DNA of 64,000 bases from Artemia franciscana. Its lineage: Eukaryota; Arthropoda; Branchiopoda; Anostraca; Artemiidae. The notes under the pieces are model-generated. The model was not told the DNA's origin and ran no database searches. It was given only the letters and a program-made list of their open reading frames with translations. The first letter of the stretch is position 1. Every line of letters starts with the position of its first letter. The position numbers and the translations under genes were made by a program. This document shows positions 1 to 12,105 of the stretch, one piece after another. The DNA is taken from NCBI RefSeq assembly GCF_032884065.1, contig NC_088881.1:11559260-11623259 (forward strand), in the 5' to 3' direction.

Positions 1-740
1 CTAATCGAATAAGCTGATTAGTGTTCCGATCGGAATCCGATTTATTAAGCGTTATGTAGTCATTGTAGATCTCAGGTAAGCTTTCACTCCCTTGTATTTC
101 TTATTAGTACTATAGATTTCAGGTAACATTCTATTATATTTTTTTTCTGAATATATCTTGTCTTAACATATTATAGATCTTAGAGAGGATATTAGAAATT
201 TTCTGGCTATGGATCCTGACCAGATTCCAAAAAAGTACAATTATATACCACGTGTCGACGAATTCTTGAATGAAACACTAACATTATATAGCACTTTTTT
301 TAAGGAAAATATCTACAGTTGTATCTGGACGGTAAGTCTTATAGAACAGCCATCAGGTAACTAGTAGTGCCTCTAAAAACGTCATATTTATTGAATTTAA
401 CTTTAAACAAATTTACTAATTTAAAAAAGTTATTATCACTTATCGATAATCGCTAATCGAATAAGCCGATTAGTGTTCCGATCGGAATCCGATTTATTAA
501 GCGTTATGTAGTCATTGTAGATCTCAGGTAAGCTTTCACTCCCTTGTATTTCTTATTAGTACTATAGATTTCAGGGAACATTCTATTATATTTTTTTTCT
601 GAATATATCTTGTCTTAACATATTATAGATTTTAGAGAAGATACCAGAAATTTTCCATGTATCGACGTTTTTTTCCATGTATACCATGTATCGACGAATT
701 CTTGCATGAAACATTAATATTATATAATACTTTTTTTTTT
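1..740. repeat. Direct duplication, about 290-bp units
   Basis: Positions 1-290 recur at about 452-740, an offset of 451 bp, both beginning with CTAATCGAATAAG. The first 180 bp are almost identical, including GTGTTCCGATCGGAATCC and TTATTAGTACTATAGATTTC, and the copies then drift apart by small indels. The second copy has a local duplication of CCATGTATCGACG. No coding potential was seen. The first copy starts at the window edge, so the array may continue to the left. Confidence 0.85.
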
Positions 741-1488
741 AGGAAGATATCTTACAGTTGAACGTAAGATAATTTCAATGACAATAAGTAAAAGGGAGTC
801 CCCTGAGGTGCAAGGGCTCCTTTGTGATTTGATGAAAGTAAGACAAGTCTTGAGCAGTGCTTATCTTTTATTACAATCGAACCTAAAACTAAATACTTCA
901 AAGGAGTTTTTCAAGGGAAGAGAAACATGATTAATTGATTCTATACATTTATGAAAATCAATTTAGTTTTTTTTTTACCATTTTCAAATTAGAGCTATTT
1001 TTGACGTGATTTTCTTTCATTCAAATTACTTCCATTCATAACAACTACAAACGTGATTGATAATAACTACACAGGTCAGACTGAATAGGAACCAGTGAGC
1101 TACAAATTGAGTATATATGGGAAAAGCCGGTATACCGTTGGAAAATAATTTATTATAGACATAATAGTAACTGAGGTATCCAAATGATACAAAAACCGAA
1201 CGCTTTTTTAGAATAATTTATTGATGGAAGCAACATGAAAATACCATCCGTTTTAAAAACTCTTCTCACAAAAGATCGACATTATAAGCTAAAATTTCAA
1301 TCTATCGTATTTGTTTGAGCATTTAGTCACAGGAATATATCATTGAAAGAGTAAAAAAAACATTATATGACAAAATTATATCGACAACAATCCGTAGAAT
1401 AAATAGCTTGAGTAAATTTTAACACTAAAATCTTATGCTTTCTATTGTTGGTACATGCACAGACTTCCTTTGGATAAAACCAATTTTG
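741..1488. other. Unannotated AT-rich flank
   Basis: No gene, repeat family or RNA was recognised here. The stretch lies downstream of the last receptor exon, which reads right to left, so it is probably 3' flanking DNA. Confidence 0.4.
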
Positions 1489-2110
1489 TTTATTTTTTTC
1501 ACAACAATCAACACAACAACATATCGGTTACAAAAATATGGTATCGATAATACCGTATTGTTAGTACCCGTTTATGTTATTTCAATATCGTGTTGGCCCT
1601 ATCTTTCGCGTAACAGAATAACAATAAACACAATAAACTTTCCAAATCCCCAATAACATCAACTGATAGAACAGTTTTCTATATCGATATTGAAGAAGAT
1701 TATGTATCGATATTGGCACAATTTCTTTTTTTTAAACTCCCTTTACAGTAACTGCCCAAACCACATGTTAGAGAGCAAAATTTTCATACTGTTTATACCG
1801 CATTGCCACATTAATTTTCCATACCGAGTGTATTGGCAATATAGTCCCTATCCTAAGTATTACACAATGCACCCAAACAGCCTGTATTGTATCACTATCC
1901 ATATTGGTTTATGAATGTGCATGTATATCGGTCAATATCGATACTGGCACAACATCATATGTACATCGATATTGGTACATTTTTTTTTTTATAAAATCTA
2001 CCACAAAACCTGTTGACACAAAATATAATTACATTTCGATTGTATTGGCAGTACTGTGCATAACCAAAGATTCACAATACACCGAAACAGGAATCACCAC
2101 CTGTATTGAA
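1489..2110 (-). other. Candidate receptor 3' UTR with a degenerate ATCGATATTGG repeat
   Basis: This segment directly follows the stop codon of the last receptor exon on the minus strand. On the plus strand it carries scattered diverged copies of a short motif, ATCGATATTGGCAC and relatives, near 1683, 1927 and 1964, so part of it is an old minisatellite. The minus strand reads AATAAA at 1489-1494, a possible poly(A) signal about 620 nt after the stop, but such hexamers are common in AT-rich DNA. The open frames here look like chance. Confidence 0.3.
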
Positions 2111-2272
2111 TCACCACCGATATTGACTCATGATTGTGTCTTGATCTACATATTCAAATATATGCGGTGCGTTCATAAGAATCCCAATTGTCCCGGTAGT
2201 AGTGACTATAAAAAATATGTACAACTGTAGTCTATCTATCACCATGGCAACATATTTCCAGTCTTCTCGTAT
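2111..2272 (-). CDS. nAChRbeta1: Nicotinic acetylcholine receptor beta1-like subunit, last coding exon (TM4)
   Basis: Terminal exon encoding the C-terminal end of the TM3-TM4 loop, the fourth membrane helix and the short extracellular tail of a Cys-loop ligand-gated cation channel subunit. It has 53 codons plus TGA at 2113-2111. The peptide opens [20 protein letters not shown], continues through a helix containing [14 protein letters not shown], and ends [20 protein letters not shown]. This is close to arthropod beta1 subunits, which share [20 protein letters not shown] and [11 protein letters not shown]. The splice acceptor is a long pyrimidine tract ending in CAG at 2275-2273. The exon starts in phase 0, matching the exon at 29222-29396, which ends on a full CAG codon. 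The last nine residues, after DQD, are less conserved in the family. Reading upstream of the acceptor stays open for a few codons, but that is intron. Confidence 0.93.
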   Translation of the reverse strand: MREDWKYVAMVIDRLQLYIFFIVTTTGTIGILMNAPHIFEYVDQDTIMSQYRW

Positions 2273-2457
2273 CTGAAAAAAAAAAAAATGATTACAAGTT
2301 CTGAGACTGCAATAGTCAAATATCAAAAAAAGTCAAGCTTGATTTTTTCACATAAAAGAACGTCTGTTGGAGGAGGGACAATTCATATCCCTGCCACCAC
2401 TCCCCGCCAAATAAAAGAACAATACCCTTTTTTGGTATATTCATTGAAAAATTACAC

Positions 2458-2540
<83 letters not shown>

Positions 2541-2554
2541 GCTACTACTACTAC

Positions 2555-2583
<29 letters not shown>
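2458..2583. repeat. (CTA)n/(TAA)n trinucleotide microsatellite
   Basis: About 100 bp of nearly perfect CTA/TAC repeat with one G interruption near 2541 run into about 30 bp of TAA. It sits exactly at the 3' end of an RTE-like LINE fragment on the minus strand and probably grew from that element's tail. Confidence 0.97.
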
Positions 2584-2585
<2 letters not shown>

Positions 2586-3350
2586 TCACCACAGCACCAA
2601 GCCACCTGAGGCCAACACAGCTACGCAAGCTCCTCCATACCAATTTATTCAAAGCATCATTCTTTACACCCTCCCAGAAGGTTCCTATTTCCTTCAAATC
2701 TTTCTTTATGATATCCTCCCATCCCAGAAGAGGACGACCTGCTTTCCGTTTTGACCTAGACGGTTGGCTGAAAAGGATAATCTTCGGCAATCTGTCATCT
2801 TTCATCCACAAAACGTGCCCTAGCCATCTAAACCTTTGTTTCGTTATAGCCCTAGAAAGCGGCATTGAACCTTATTTTTCGTACAGCCTACTATTTGAAA
2901 TACGGTCAGTCAGCCGGGTACCCAGAACAATCAGTAGGCAATTTCTCTGGAAACCATCTAGTAAATATTTATCCGCTTTTCGGAGCGCCCATGCTTCAGA
3001 GCTATATTTGACCACTGTCATCATTGCACCTTCCAATATTATAATCTTGGTTTGCAGACTTATCTCCCTATTTTCCCAAACTTTTTTTTTAATGTAAAAA
3101 AAACTCCCTGAGCCCATTGGCTATTCTACTTTTAACACTTTTACTGCTCCCACTGTCTTTACTAATAATAATACCAAGCTAAGCTGCCCACCTAATTAAA
3201 CTTTTCGTTACCCAACGTCACCATTTCATCGTCACTTATTCCTAGCGTTAGTGACTAAGTCTTCATGACATTAATTTTCAAACCTATTCTAGCACCCTGA
3301 ATTCGCAAAACCTATAAAAGTTTATTCATTTTGCTCAAACTTCATTTAGG
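2584..3350 (-). pseudogene. RTE-like LINE 3' fragment (copy B), broken
   Basis: 5'-truncated non-LTR retrotransposon reading on the minus strand. Conceptual peptides include KVWENREISLQTKI, ALRKADKYLLDGFQRNCL, GTRLTDRISNSRLY, RFRWLGHVLWMKDDRLPKI and AGRPLLGWEDI. They match the region downstream of the reverse transcriptase in copy A at 9440-10905. The frame breaks near 2870 and near 3110. The part at about 3120-3350 still matches the KINVKKTKSL region of copy A at the DNA level but is out of frame. The 3' end after GLRWLGAVVSYY runs directly into the trinucleotide array. There is no catalytic core, so the copy is dead. Confidence 0.85.
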
Positions 3351-5128
3351 TTTACACCTCCTAGATTTAAAAAAAGACCATATTTTTGGTTTTACCATTA
3401 TAACAAAAATTCTAGAAAATTTTTGCTTTCCCCTATATTCCTGTGAATTGGTGCCTCTGTCCATATACTAATAATTCATAATACTGTCATCAAATTTCAC
3501 AGCAAGTGAAAACAAGAAAAATTTAAATATCTTGGTCAAGATCTCCACTGGGATTTCTTCAGTCCAGAAAAAAAAAAAAAAATATGGACAGAAGCAATGA
3601 AATGAAATAAAAAGAAAAGCTTAAAAAAATTTTGGGAGTTTTTATACTCCTTTTCTTTCCTTTTTTTTGCACAAAATACGACTGACGGGAGGTCCTGTTC
3701 AATATTTATATTTAAAATATGTATTAAAAAAATATTTATTAAAAATATGTGTTAAAATAAAATATTTAAAGTTAAATATTAAATATTGTATTAAATGTTA
3801 AATATGTATTAAATATTAAAATATTTCAAATAATATATATTTAAAAGTTTTCAGTGACAGTGAATTTACCAGTTTCTCACTATTCTGCATAGTAAATTAT
3901 GTCGTAAATTATTATTTGATATGGTACAAAGTTCAATCTTTCAATCATTTTTAGAAATCCTTCGGGATGTGTTCATTTTTTTTTTCAATGAAACAGGGGA
4001 ATTTACAATTCTGAAGAAAGCATTATCGGGTTGCCACCCATCAATGTTACCACTTTGTGAACAACAGTAATTAAGTTCCCAAAAATATAATTTGTGAAGA
4101 AAGAAAAAGCAACCAAAAAAAACAACAAAAGAAAACAGTTATTAAAATATAAAAACTAACTCCAACTGGAAGAAAGGAAATGAAGCAAACTGATAGGCGA
4201 AAATAAGAATACAGAATACACGGAATAAATGACAGGATTTGTCAGTTCTTTGCATGATACCACAGATTCATTCAAGAAAGTAAGTCAATAAAAGCGAATC
4301 GATACATTTTGAACCAATACATTGCAGTTAATACGATTCGAAGTATTAATCTTAGGCATTGTGTTTCGACAATAAGTCAAAGAATTTTTTCCCACTGAAA
4401 AAAATAAATTTGAAAGCAAGAGACTTGTTTATTTCAAACAAAACCATTATTTTTTTCAGTCAGATTCAAATTAAAGTAATCATGTTTTCGAGGATTTTTT
4501 CTCCTTAGTCGTTCTGGGCTGTAGTGAAAATCATTTTTCTGTGGGAAATCTACAACATTAGCAAGCGGAGCCTTTCAATTAGGAGATAAGTTGTCATTAG
4601 CCATTACTTTTTGAAAATAGCTGTCACGACCAAAAAAGTAAAAATGACAAGAAAAATTAATAATATACCGCAACAATAATGTACATAGATAGAGCAAAGA
4701 ACCAAGATGGATAAATTGATTTATTGAGAAATCAAATTAGCTTTAATAATTATATCAATACATAGCTAAGCTTTTTTTAATATTTCTAAGTTCGTTAGAA
4801 ACATTAAAAAAAGATAATCCTTCTGCGGTGTGAGTTAGACCTTTTTCTTAACAATTAAACATGATCAATTAAAAAATTAAACCTGAATTATGCAATTAAA
4901 ATTTAAAATGATGACACTACGATTACAACACTAAACTAAAATTATAAAATTATGAAAAATTGGAACATTAAAAATTAATATTTAAACACTACTAAATATT
5001 ATAACAATAGATTATAAAATTATACAATTAAAAATAATAACAATTAAAAATGGTTTAATTTTAGCCATTAAAAACGGTTAATCAAACCTTAAAAGTGATC
5101 TAGCAAAGCTTGGCTATGTATTTATCAA
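3351..5128. other. AT-rich intronic DNA, no gene seen
   Basis: Part of the largest receptor intron. Positions 3690-3845 are dense in ATTAAATATT-type low-complexity sequence, and 4850-5060 are made of AATTAAAA-like words. No coding region, RNA gene or clear transposon terminus was recognised. Confidence 0.5.
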
Positions 5129-6866
5129 ACAGTTCGTGGTAACGAACTGTAGTAAGGAGCGACCCGGCTCAATAGTAACCAAAACTCTAAAAAATTGAAT
5201 TTTGATATCAATAGCTACATCAAAAGAATCGCATTTTAATGCTGATTTTAAATATATAAGTTTCATCAAGTTTAGTCTTACCAATCAAAAGTTACGAGCC
5301 TGAGAAAATTTGCCCTATTTAGGAAAATAGGGGGAAACACCCCCTAAAAGTCATAGGATCTTAGCGAAAATGACACCATCAGATTCAGCGTATCAGAAAA
5401 CCCTACTGTAGAAGTTTCAAGCTCCTATCTACAAAAATGTGGAATTTTGTATTTTTTGCCAGAAGACAAATCACGGGTGCGTGTTTATTTGTTTGTTTGT
5501 TTGTTTTGTTTTTTTTTTCTTTTCCCCAGGGGTCATCGTATCGACCAAGTGGTCCTAGAATGTCGCAAGAGGGCTCATTCTAACGGAAATGAAAAGTTCT
5601 AGTGCCCTTTTTAAGTGACCAAAGAAATTGGAGGGCATCTAGGCCCCCTCCCACGCTCATTTTTTTCCCAAAGTCAACGGATCAAAATTTTGAGATAGCC
5701 ATTTTGTTCAGCATAGTCAAAAACCATAATAACTATGTCTTTGGGGATGACTTACTCCCCCACAATCCCTGGGGGAGGGGCTGCATGTTACAAACTTTGA
5801 CCAGTGTTTACATATAGTAATGGTTATTGGGAAGTGTACAGACGTTTTCAGGGGGATTTTATTTTGTTTGTAGGTGGGGCTGAGGAGAGGGGGCTATGTT
5901 GGAGGATCTTTCCTTGGAGGAATTTGTCATGGGGAAAGAAAAATTCAATGAAAAGGGCGCAGGATAAGAAAACAATGAAAAATAAACATGAAAACGTTTT
6001 TTCAAATGAAAGGAAGAAGTAGCATTGAAACTTAAAACGAACAGAGATTATTACGCATATGAGGGGTTCTAAAAATACTTTAGCATAAAGAGCGAGGTAT
6101 TTAGGAGGAGATATATACCTCGCTCTTTATGCTAAAGTATTTTTAGTAATTTCAAATATTTATTCTACGGCCTTTCTGATTCAGGGGTCATTCTTAAAGA
6201 ATTGGGACAAAACTTACGATTTAGTGTAAAGAACGAAGTATTAACGAGGGTACAAACCCCCTCATATACATAATAATAATTAAAGAATATAAAAGTTTGT
6301 TACGTAAGTTAATTCTAAAGTTACGTATATTTTTTACTAATAAAAAAAATCGTTAAAATTAAAATTAATAGTTGCCTTTTTATGTAACCGAAAAATTGCA
6401 TGGCAACTAGGCCTCCTTCCCCATCCCATATTTCTCAAAATCGTATGATCAAAACTAAGAGAAAGCCATTTAGTCAAAAAAGGAATTAATATGTAAATTT
6501 CATTTGAATAGTTTACGTGTGGAGAGTCAAAATCAAACATGCATTAATTCAAAAACGTTCAGAAATTACATAAAAAAACTAGTTTTTCTTAACTGAAAGT
6601 AAGGAGCGACATTAAAACTTAAAACGAACAGAAATTACTCCGTATATGAAATGGATTGTTCCCTCCGCAATCCCTCGCTCTTTACGCTAAAGTTTGACTC
6701 TTTGCCACAATTCTGCTTTTTAAAACAATTGAAAGCTTTAGCGTAAAGAGCGAGAGATTGCGGAGGGAACAATCCATTTCATATACGGAGTAATTTCTGT
6801 TCGTTTTAAGTTTTAATGTCGCTCCTTACTTTCAGTTAAGAAAAACTAGTTTTTTTTTATGTAATA
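5129..6866 (+). mobile_element. FB element, full-length copy 1
   Basis: Member of the dominant repeat family of the window. The left end is a perfect hairpin at 5129-5150, with 9-bp arms ACAGTTCGT and ACGAACTGT around GGTA, followed at once by AGTAAGGAGCGAC. The interior has a C/G-tract segment near 5730-5780 and a smaller palindrome at 6075-6155 whose arms contain AAAGAGCGAGGTAT. The right end is a nearly perfect palindrome at 6573-6854, whose last arm ends with GTCGCTCCTTACTTTCAGTT, an inverted version of the left-end 13-mer. It encodes no protein of transposase, Rep or RT type, so it must be non-autonomous. Hairpin plus subterminal inverted repeat resembles HINE/Helentron elements; a foldback DNA transposon is the alternative. 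Confidence 0.85.
6573..6854. repeat. Near-perfect 120-bp arm palindrome (FB end)
   Basis: The arms 6573-6692 and 6735-6854 pair with about one mismatch across a 42-nt loop. Each arm carries AACTGAAAGTAAGG, TTAAAACTTAAAACGAAC and the CTTTACGCTAAAG loop-proximal block, in inverse orientation. If transcribed as part of the receptor pre-mRNA it would form long double-stranded RNA. Confidence 0.95.
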
Positions 6867-8789
6867 CAGTAAAGGAAAGCTATTTGATTTTTCCTGTCAA
6901 TGATGTATGTATAGTCGAAGAAAGCCTTCTAGTTACTTGGTAAACCAAGAAGAGACTTGTGAAACGATGTAAGTCACGAGCCCCATACCAAACTTCGACC
7001 GATTTTTCATGCGCTAAGGGTAGTGCATGGTCCTAGTGGCAGGGCGGAGCTGAGAACTGTTATTCATTACATATTTTACCAAAACCCCATGGGTTTTCTA
7101 GAAGGAAGGTTGAACCAAAAATTGTCTCACACCTAGAGATAAACCTAACGGAAAGCCAATGGTTTTTGCAAAAACGATCGATTTTCCCCACTCATATGAA
7201 TTTAGTATTAGACTTTCGAGATTATTCCAATTTCGTGTAGATGGGTAAACCTGAATAAGCAATGCGAAATAAGAAACAATTGGAAACAATACAATAAGAA
7301 GTAAATGAGCTAAAATCAACCTAGTTAAATTGTTAACTCTACCTATACTATATGTCTACCTATGCTATAACTATCTATACTACCTATACTATAGTATAGT
7401 AATACTATACTATGTCTACCTATACTATACGGCTGAAAATAATTACATATATTATTTTTCTTTTTTTTTCGTTTTTAGAATAGGACTAAAACTCCTTCTT
7501 TCCCACCAATCTGTCGGCTTAGTTGAATAAGTCATACATGAATAGTATAGAATAAAAAATAAGATCAACAAGATTATTAACTAACTTTAATTAATTATTT
7601 AACTATTGTTGCGTTATCTATTGACTAAAAACAAGGATAATTAATAACCAACAAGATGTAGCATTAAATACCAAAAATACGGAACAGTTTCCAAATAGAC
7701 TAAGTGAAAAAATATTTGGATTTCCGTTTTAGATTTAGACTTTCATAAGCAAAAATATGTTGCAAATAAATTCCTGTTCAAATTTACACAAACCACAAGG
7801 ATTTGGGGAAGCTGGAAGGTAAGACAGAAGGACAGAAGGTAAGCTGGAAGGTAAGAAGCTGGAAGGTATGATTATTGAAAGTATAATAGCTTCTTCATTG
7901 GAACTGGACAAAACCGTAAGAATACACCTTTATTAAAGGACGTGACTGGTGTACCATAACTAAAGGAAGCAAGTCTTTCCCTTTTTTGCATTCTTCATTT
8001 GTGAAAAGTACTTTTTAATCATTTCGGCATTAGTTGTCCTTTTGACTATTAATGCTTTTGTATCTATTTTTTATACTTCAAGTCTTGAAAATCGCTTCCT
8101 TTGACTTTTGTTACTTGCAGCATCATTAACATATATTGAATTATTCATTTGGTAAGAAGATTGTTTTAATATCCCGTTATTTGAATGTTTGCCTCCTATG
8201 CTATTGATTTTTTGTGTCTATTTTTCTCTCTCTCTTTTTTATAGCTGAAGTCTTATAAAGCGCTTTCTTTAATTTTCCTTACTCGCTGTTTTTAAGGCAT
8301 GTTGCATTTGCATCATTCATTTAGTTAATTTTTTATATTTCTCAACTTTATTTCTATGCCTCCAACACTATTGATATTTTTGCTTCTGTTGCTTTCCTTT
8401 TTTTGTGTGTCAAATATCGACATTCGCTTTTCATTATTTTTATTATTGGTAAAATTAGAATAATTGACATCTATTATTCCTGAGATGTCGCTTGAGGGAT
8501 TTTTGGAGAAATTCCTGGGAGGATTAGAGGAATAGATTCGAAGGAACAAATGGTATTCACATAAACATAGTACTTCAAAGCTTCATATCTATATACTTCA
8601 ATTTTTCAGGGACTCGTAAAAGAGCCTTAAGGGTTTATCTTCGCTTTGCACCAACTCTGACACAATAAATAAGTGACCATAGACAAAGGTAGAAATAAGA
8701 AAAAATAAGAATAAGATAAGAAAAAACGAACTAAGATGATTGAAAAGGGGCTGAAACAAGCAAATTTAACAGTGTAAAGTCATAAGCGT
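6867..8789. other. Intronic DNA with weak local duplications
   Basis: No gene was seen. Positions 7320-7440 are low-complexity CTATACTA words. Positions 7808-7868 hold a short purine repeat of CTGGAAGGTAAG type. About 8030-8460 contains two to three strongly diverged copies of a segment of roughly 165 bp, recognisable by TGCTATTGAT...TTTTTG and AAGTCTT...CGCTTTC words. The order of events is unclear. Confidence 0.4.
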
Positions 8790-9165
8790 CCTCTTCTACT
8801 GCCGCTACTACTACTAACAACTCATTGCAGCACAAAGCCTCCCAAAGTCAGCGCAGTTACGCACGGCCCTTCTCCATCCTAACCTATTGAAATCCTCTTT
8901 ATTAACAACCTCTCAAGAATTTCCAATTACCCTCAAATCTTTTCTTGCAACCCACCCAATTTGGTGACGACCTGCTTTCCGTTTGGCCCTAGATGATTGG
9001 CCAAAAAGGACGATCATTGGCAATCTGTCATTCTTTATCCGCAGAACTTGTCGTAGTAATGTTCACCTTTCTCTCATTATAGCCCTAGAAAGCGGGATTC
9101 AGCCACACTTTTTGTACAATTTATTGTTTGAAATAAGGTCAGTCAGATGTGTAACTGAAGAAAAT
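8790..9165 (-). pseudogene. RTE-like LINE 3' fragment (copy C), broken
   Basis: Short 5'-truncated copy of the same LINE as 2584-3350 and 9440-10905. On the plus strand it starts with a remnant of TACTACTAC and continues with the antisense of the C-terminal coding region. The reverse complement gives LTDLISNNKLYKK-like, IIALES-overlapping and NDRPFWPII-like stretches homologous to RISNSRLY and the RWLGH...LPKI region, but with several frameshifts. It ends abruptly near 9165 and is more decayed than copy B. Confidence 0.75.
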
Positions 9166-9439
9166 AAGGTGACCTGAAAGATCAGATGTGTAATAAATGT
9201 GTTATAGGCGACATTGTGATGAATATCGTATACTTTATGTCCAGCTTTTGGTATCAAGTGTAAAAGACTCCTTTAGACACAGGAGCAATCTGAGGAACAT
9301 GACTGTCTTTATTAATTTAACTACGTTAATTAAGTTAAATAGTAACACTGTGAAACTAAAAAGTTCAGAGCCTTTGCCCTTTTCAAGCTGAAGTTTAACT
9401 CCAGATTACAAAGTGGAAAAAAGAAAAAACCGAAAAGCA

Positions 9440-10905
9440 TTAAAATATGATGATGAGTAAGACGAATAAGAAGGCTAAAAGTAAAAGCAGTGTGATAAAG
9501 GAGTTTCTTAAATATGGTGGTCTGAGGCTAGAAATAAGCTACTGAAGATTATGAATATGATTTTAAAAAAGGGGAAGTACCTAATGATTTTAGGAAAAAC
9601 TTAATTAAACCACTGTATAAGAAAGGTGACAAGAGTGAGTGTCGTAATTATCGAGGCATTAGTCTGGTCTTTGTAGGTAGCAAATTACTTAGTAATATGA
9701 TACTTTTTAGACTGAGATATGCTGTAGACAAAGTTTTAAGGGAAGAAAAGTGGGGTTTAGAAAAAGTAAAGGATGTGTCGACGAAATTTTCACTCTTAGG
9801 TTAATAATTGAGAAGTCCCTTCGTTGTCAAACACCTTTGGTCCTCAGTTTTATTGATTATGAGAAAGGTTTCGATTCTGCTGATAGAAGAGCGTTAGCAA
9901 AGGTATTATCCTTATATGGTATACCAGACAAATACATTAAAGTGATTTGTGCTATGCACAAGAATAATACTGCTGTAGTTAAGGTAGGAAATGAGGTAAG
10001 CAACTGGTTTTGTATTAAATCAGGAATTAAGCAGGGTTGTGTTCTATCCCCCCTTAGGTGGATCAGTTTGATGGACTTCGTCTTAAGGAGCACAGGAAAG
10101 GCAATTGGAGACCCTGGAATCAAGTGGAGAGGAAAAACACACCTGGACTTAGATTATGCTGATGATTTTAGAATATAAGATGGAAGTGTGAGCAAAATGA
10201 ATGAATTTTTAGAGGTTTTGCGAGTTGAGGGTGCTAGAATAGGTTTGAAAATTAATGTTAAGAAGACTAAGTCACTAAGGCTAGGTATAAGTGAAGATGA
10301 AAAGGTGACGCTGGGTAACGAAAATTGTTGATCAGGTGGGAGCAGTGAAGACGTTAAAAGTAGAATAGCTAAGGCTCAGGGTTTCCTTCACAGTTAAAAA
10401 AAAGTTTGGAAAAATAGAAAGATAAGTCTGCAAACCAAGATTAGAATATTGGAAGCTACAGTGATGACAGTGGTCAAATATGGCTCTAAAGTATAGGTGC
10501 TCCGAAGAGCGGACGAAAATTTACTAGATGTTTTCCAGAGAAATTGCCTACGGATTGTTCCGGGGCTGACTGACCGTATTTCAAACAGTAGGTTGTATAT
10601 AAAATATGTTTCAATACCGCTTTTTAGGGCTACAATGAAAGAAAGGTTGAGATGGCTAGGCCACGTTCTGCGGATGAAGGATGACAAATTGCCAAAGATT
10701 GTACTTTTTGGCCAACCGTCTGAAGATACATGGAAAGCAGGTCGTCCTCGTCTGGGTTGGGAGGATGTCATAAATAAAGATTTAAAAGAAATGGGAACCT
10801 CCTGGGAGGGCATAAAGAGGGAGGCTTTGAATAGATTAGGTTGGAGGAGGATCACGCGTAGCTGTGTTGGCCTCAGGAGGCTTGGTGCTGCAGTGAGTTA
10901 TTATT
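9440..10905 (+). pseudogene. RTE-like LINE reverse transcriptase (copy A), broken
   Basis: The longest LINE copy in the window. In order, it holds the RT palm entry (NLIKPLYKKGDKSECRNYRG near 9600-9660), the fingers/palm region (FTLRLIIEKSLRCQTPLVLS, then SFIDYEKGFDSADRRALAKV, about 9750-9910), the KSGIKQGCVLSP motif near 10020, and the catalytic box DYADD at about 10150-10165. Downstream come ARIGLKINVKKTKSLRLGIS, KVWKNRKISLQTKIRILEA, RRADENLLDVFQRNCLRIV and RLRWLGHVLRMKDDKLPKIV, then a C-terminal AGRPRLGWEDV block. Stops or frameshifts occur near 9730, 10175, 10330, 10395 and 10493, so it cannot encode an active enzyme. No endonuclease domain is visible upstream, indicating 5' truncation. 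It ends in TTATTATTAGCAGTAG, a short trinucleotide tail like copies B and C. The family is RTE-like by motif, but the clade was not tested. Confidence 0.88.
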
Positions 10906-11048
10906 AGCAGTAGAAGAGGTAAACTGGCAAAGTAAAAAAAAAAACAGCACAAAAAAGGGAATACTTACAGGAGTAGAAAAAATGAAATATTCACAAGAAA
11001 TAAAATTCTGCACATAAATTTATCCGACAAATTTTTAAGCTCTGAAGA

Positions 11049-11085
11049 AATATGGCAGCCCAGCGGATAGCTGGGCTGCCATATT
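11049..11085. repeat. Perfect 16-bp-arm GC-rich hairpin
   Basis: AATATGGCAGCCCAGC is followed by GGATA and its exact inverted complement. It stands out as GC-rich in AT-rich surroundings, about 145 bp beyond the tail of LINE copy A. No neighbouring transcription unit is known, and it could be a remnant end of a small transposon. Confidence 0.9.
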
Positions 11086-12105
11086 AGCAGATCTCAGCAA
11101 TATGGGTCCTGGAATTTTATCCCAGTTGCCAAAGGACCGACAGAGAAGGGGACCCGTCGGTTAAATATACTTCCACGATACTGTCTCAAGAATTCTCGGT
11201 AAGGTGTTCGTGTGTGGTCCCACTATGTTTATTTTTATGGTTAGAAATCAGTTTAACAGCTTCGTTCGAGAAACCGGGCATCCCAAAGTGAATAAGGCAA
11301 CATCAAAAGGTTTTCCCGCGTTACCTCCAAGGCAAGAAAATAAACAAGTCACCCTCAACCCGCATGATAAAATAGGAAAAGACATAAAGAAGTGAGGGTT
11401 AGCATCAACTAATAAAATTTACAAAGAGAAGAAGTGAACGTTCGCCGATAAGTCAGTGAGAAAAAAACAGCGTGAAGGGCTCACTGAAGGCCAAAGGTAT
11501 AGACCCTGCTTAAGAATAGCTTATAGGAAAATAGATATAAAATCAGCCCTGTGGCCGATATTGATCATTGAAACTGATTTTTCTCATCCCATAGCCAATG
11601 AAAACTACAATATTTATAAAATGACGGTTTTTATTGGCAATCAGGGATGAAACTCAATTACAGTCAGTTGCAATAAGTAATATTGAACTCAGGGTAGATT
11701 TGAATGTCCAAGAACTAAAGCAAAATATACATCGGTTTTCTATGTAGAGAGTTTGTTATGTAGAGGGCTTGCTAGGAGCGATTGACCGTCTTAAGTTTCC
11801 TCACTATGAATTATTCAGATAGTATATGAAAATACCCAAGAGATCTGTTATCACATAGTTGAGACAACCTACGTAGGGGAAAAACTTTTTATCAAGATGC
11901 CTCAAGCCATTTTGAGCAATTCTGAAAACATACCTCTAGCTCACTTTAAAATCGCTGAAAATAGTGCTGTTCTTTAGATTGTTAACACACAGGACAAAAA
12001 AATTAGATTTAGGAGGTACGACAAAACTTGGCCCCTGCATTAAGATATGATGAAGGGTGGTGATAATTATGAGTGAATGGTAAGATAATTTAAAGTTCCA
12101 AGAAA
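11086..12105. other. Intronic DNA, no gene recognised
   Basis: Two short open frames at 11204-11395 and 11456-11650 show no recognisable motif and no flanking splice logic that I could support. No repeat family was identified before the 111-bp array begins. Confidence 0.35.

Noticed and set aside
2288-2557. Plus-strand open frame ending in poly-Tyr
   Set aside because: It overlaps the receptor acceptor region and the (CTA)n repeat; no coding signal of its own.
11049-11085. Intrinsic bacterial-type terminator
   Set aside because: No T-run follows and the genome is eukaryotic.
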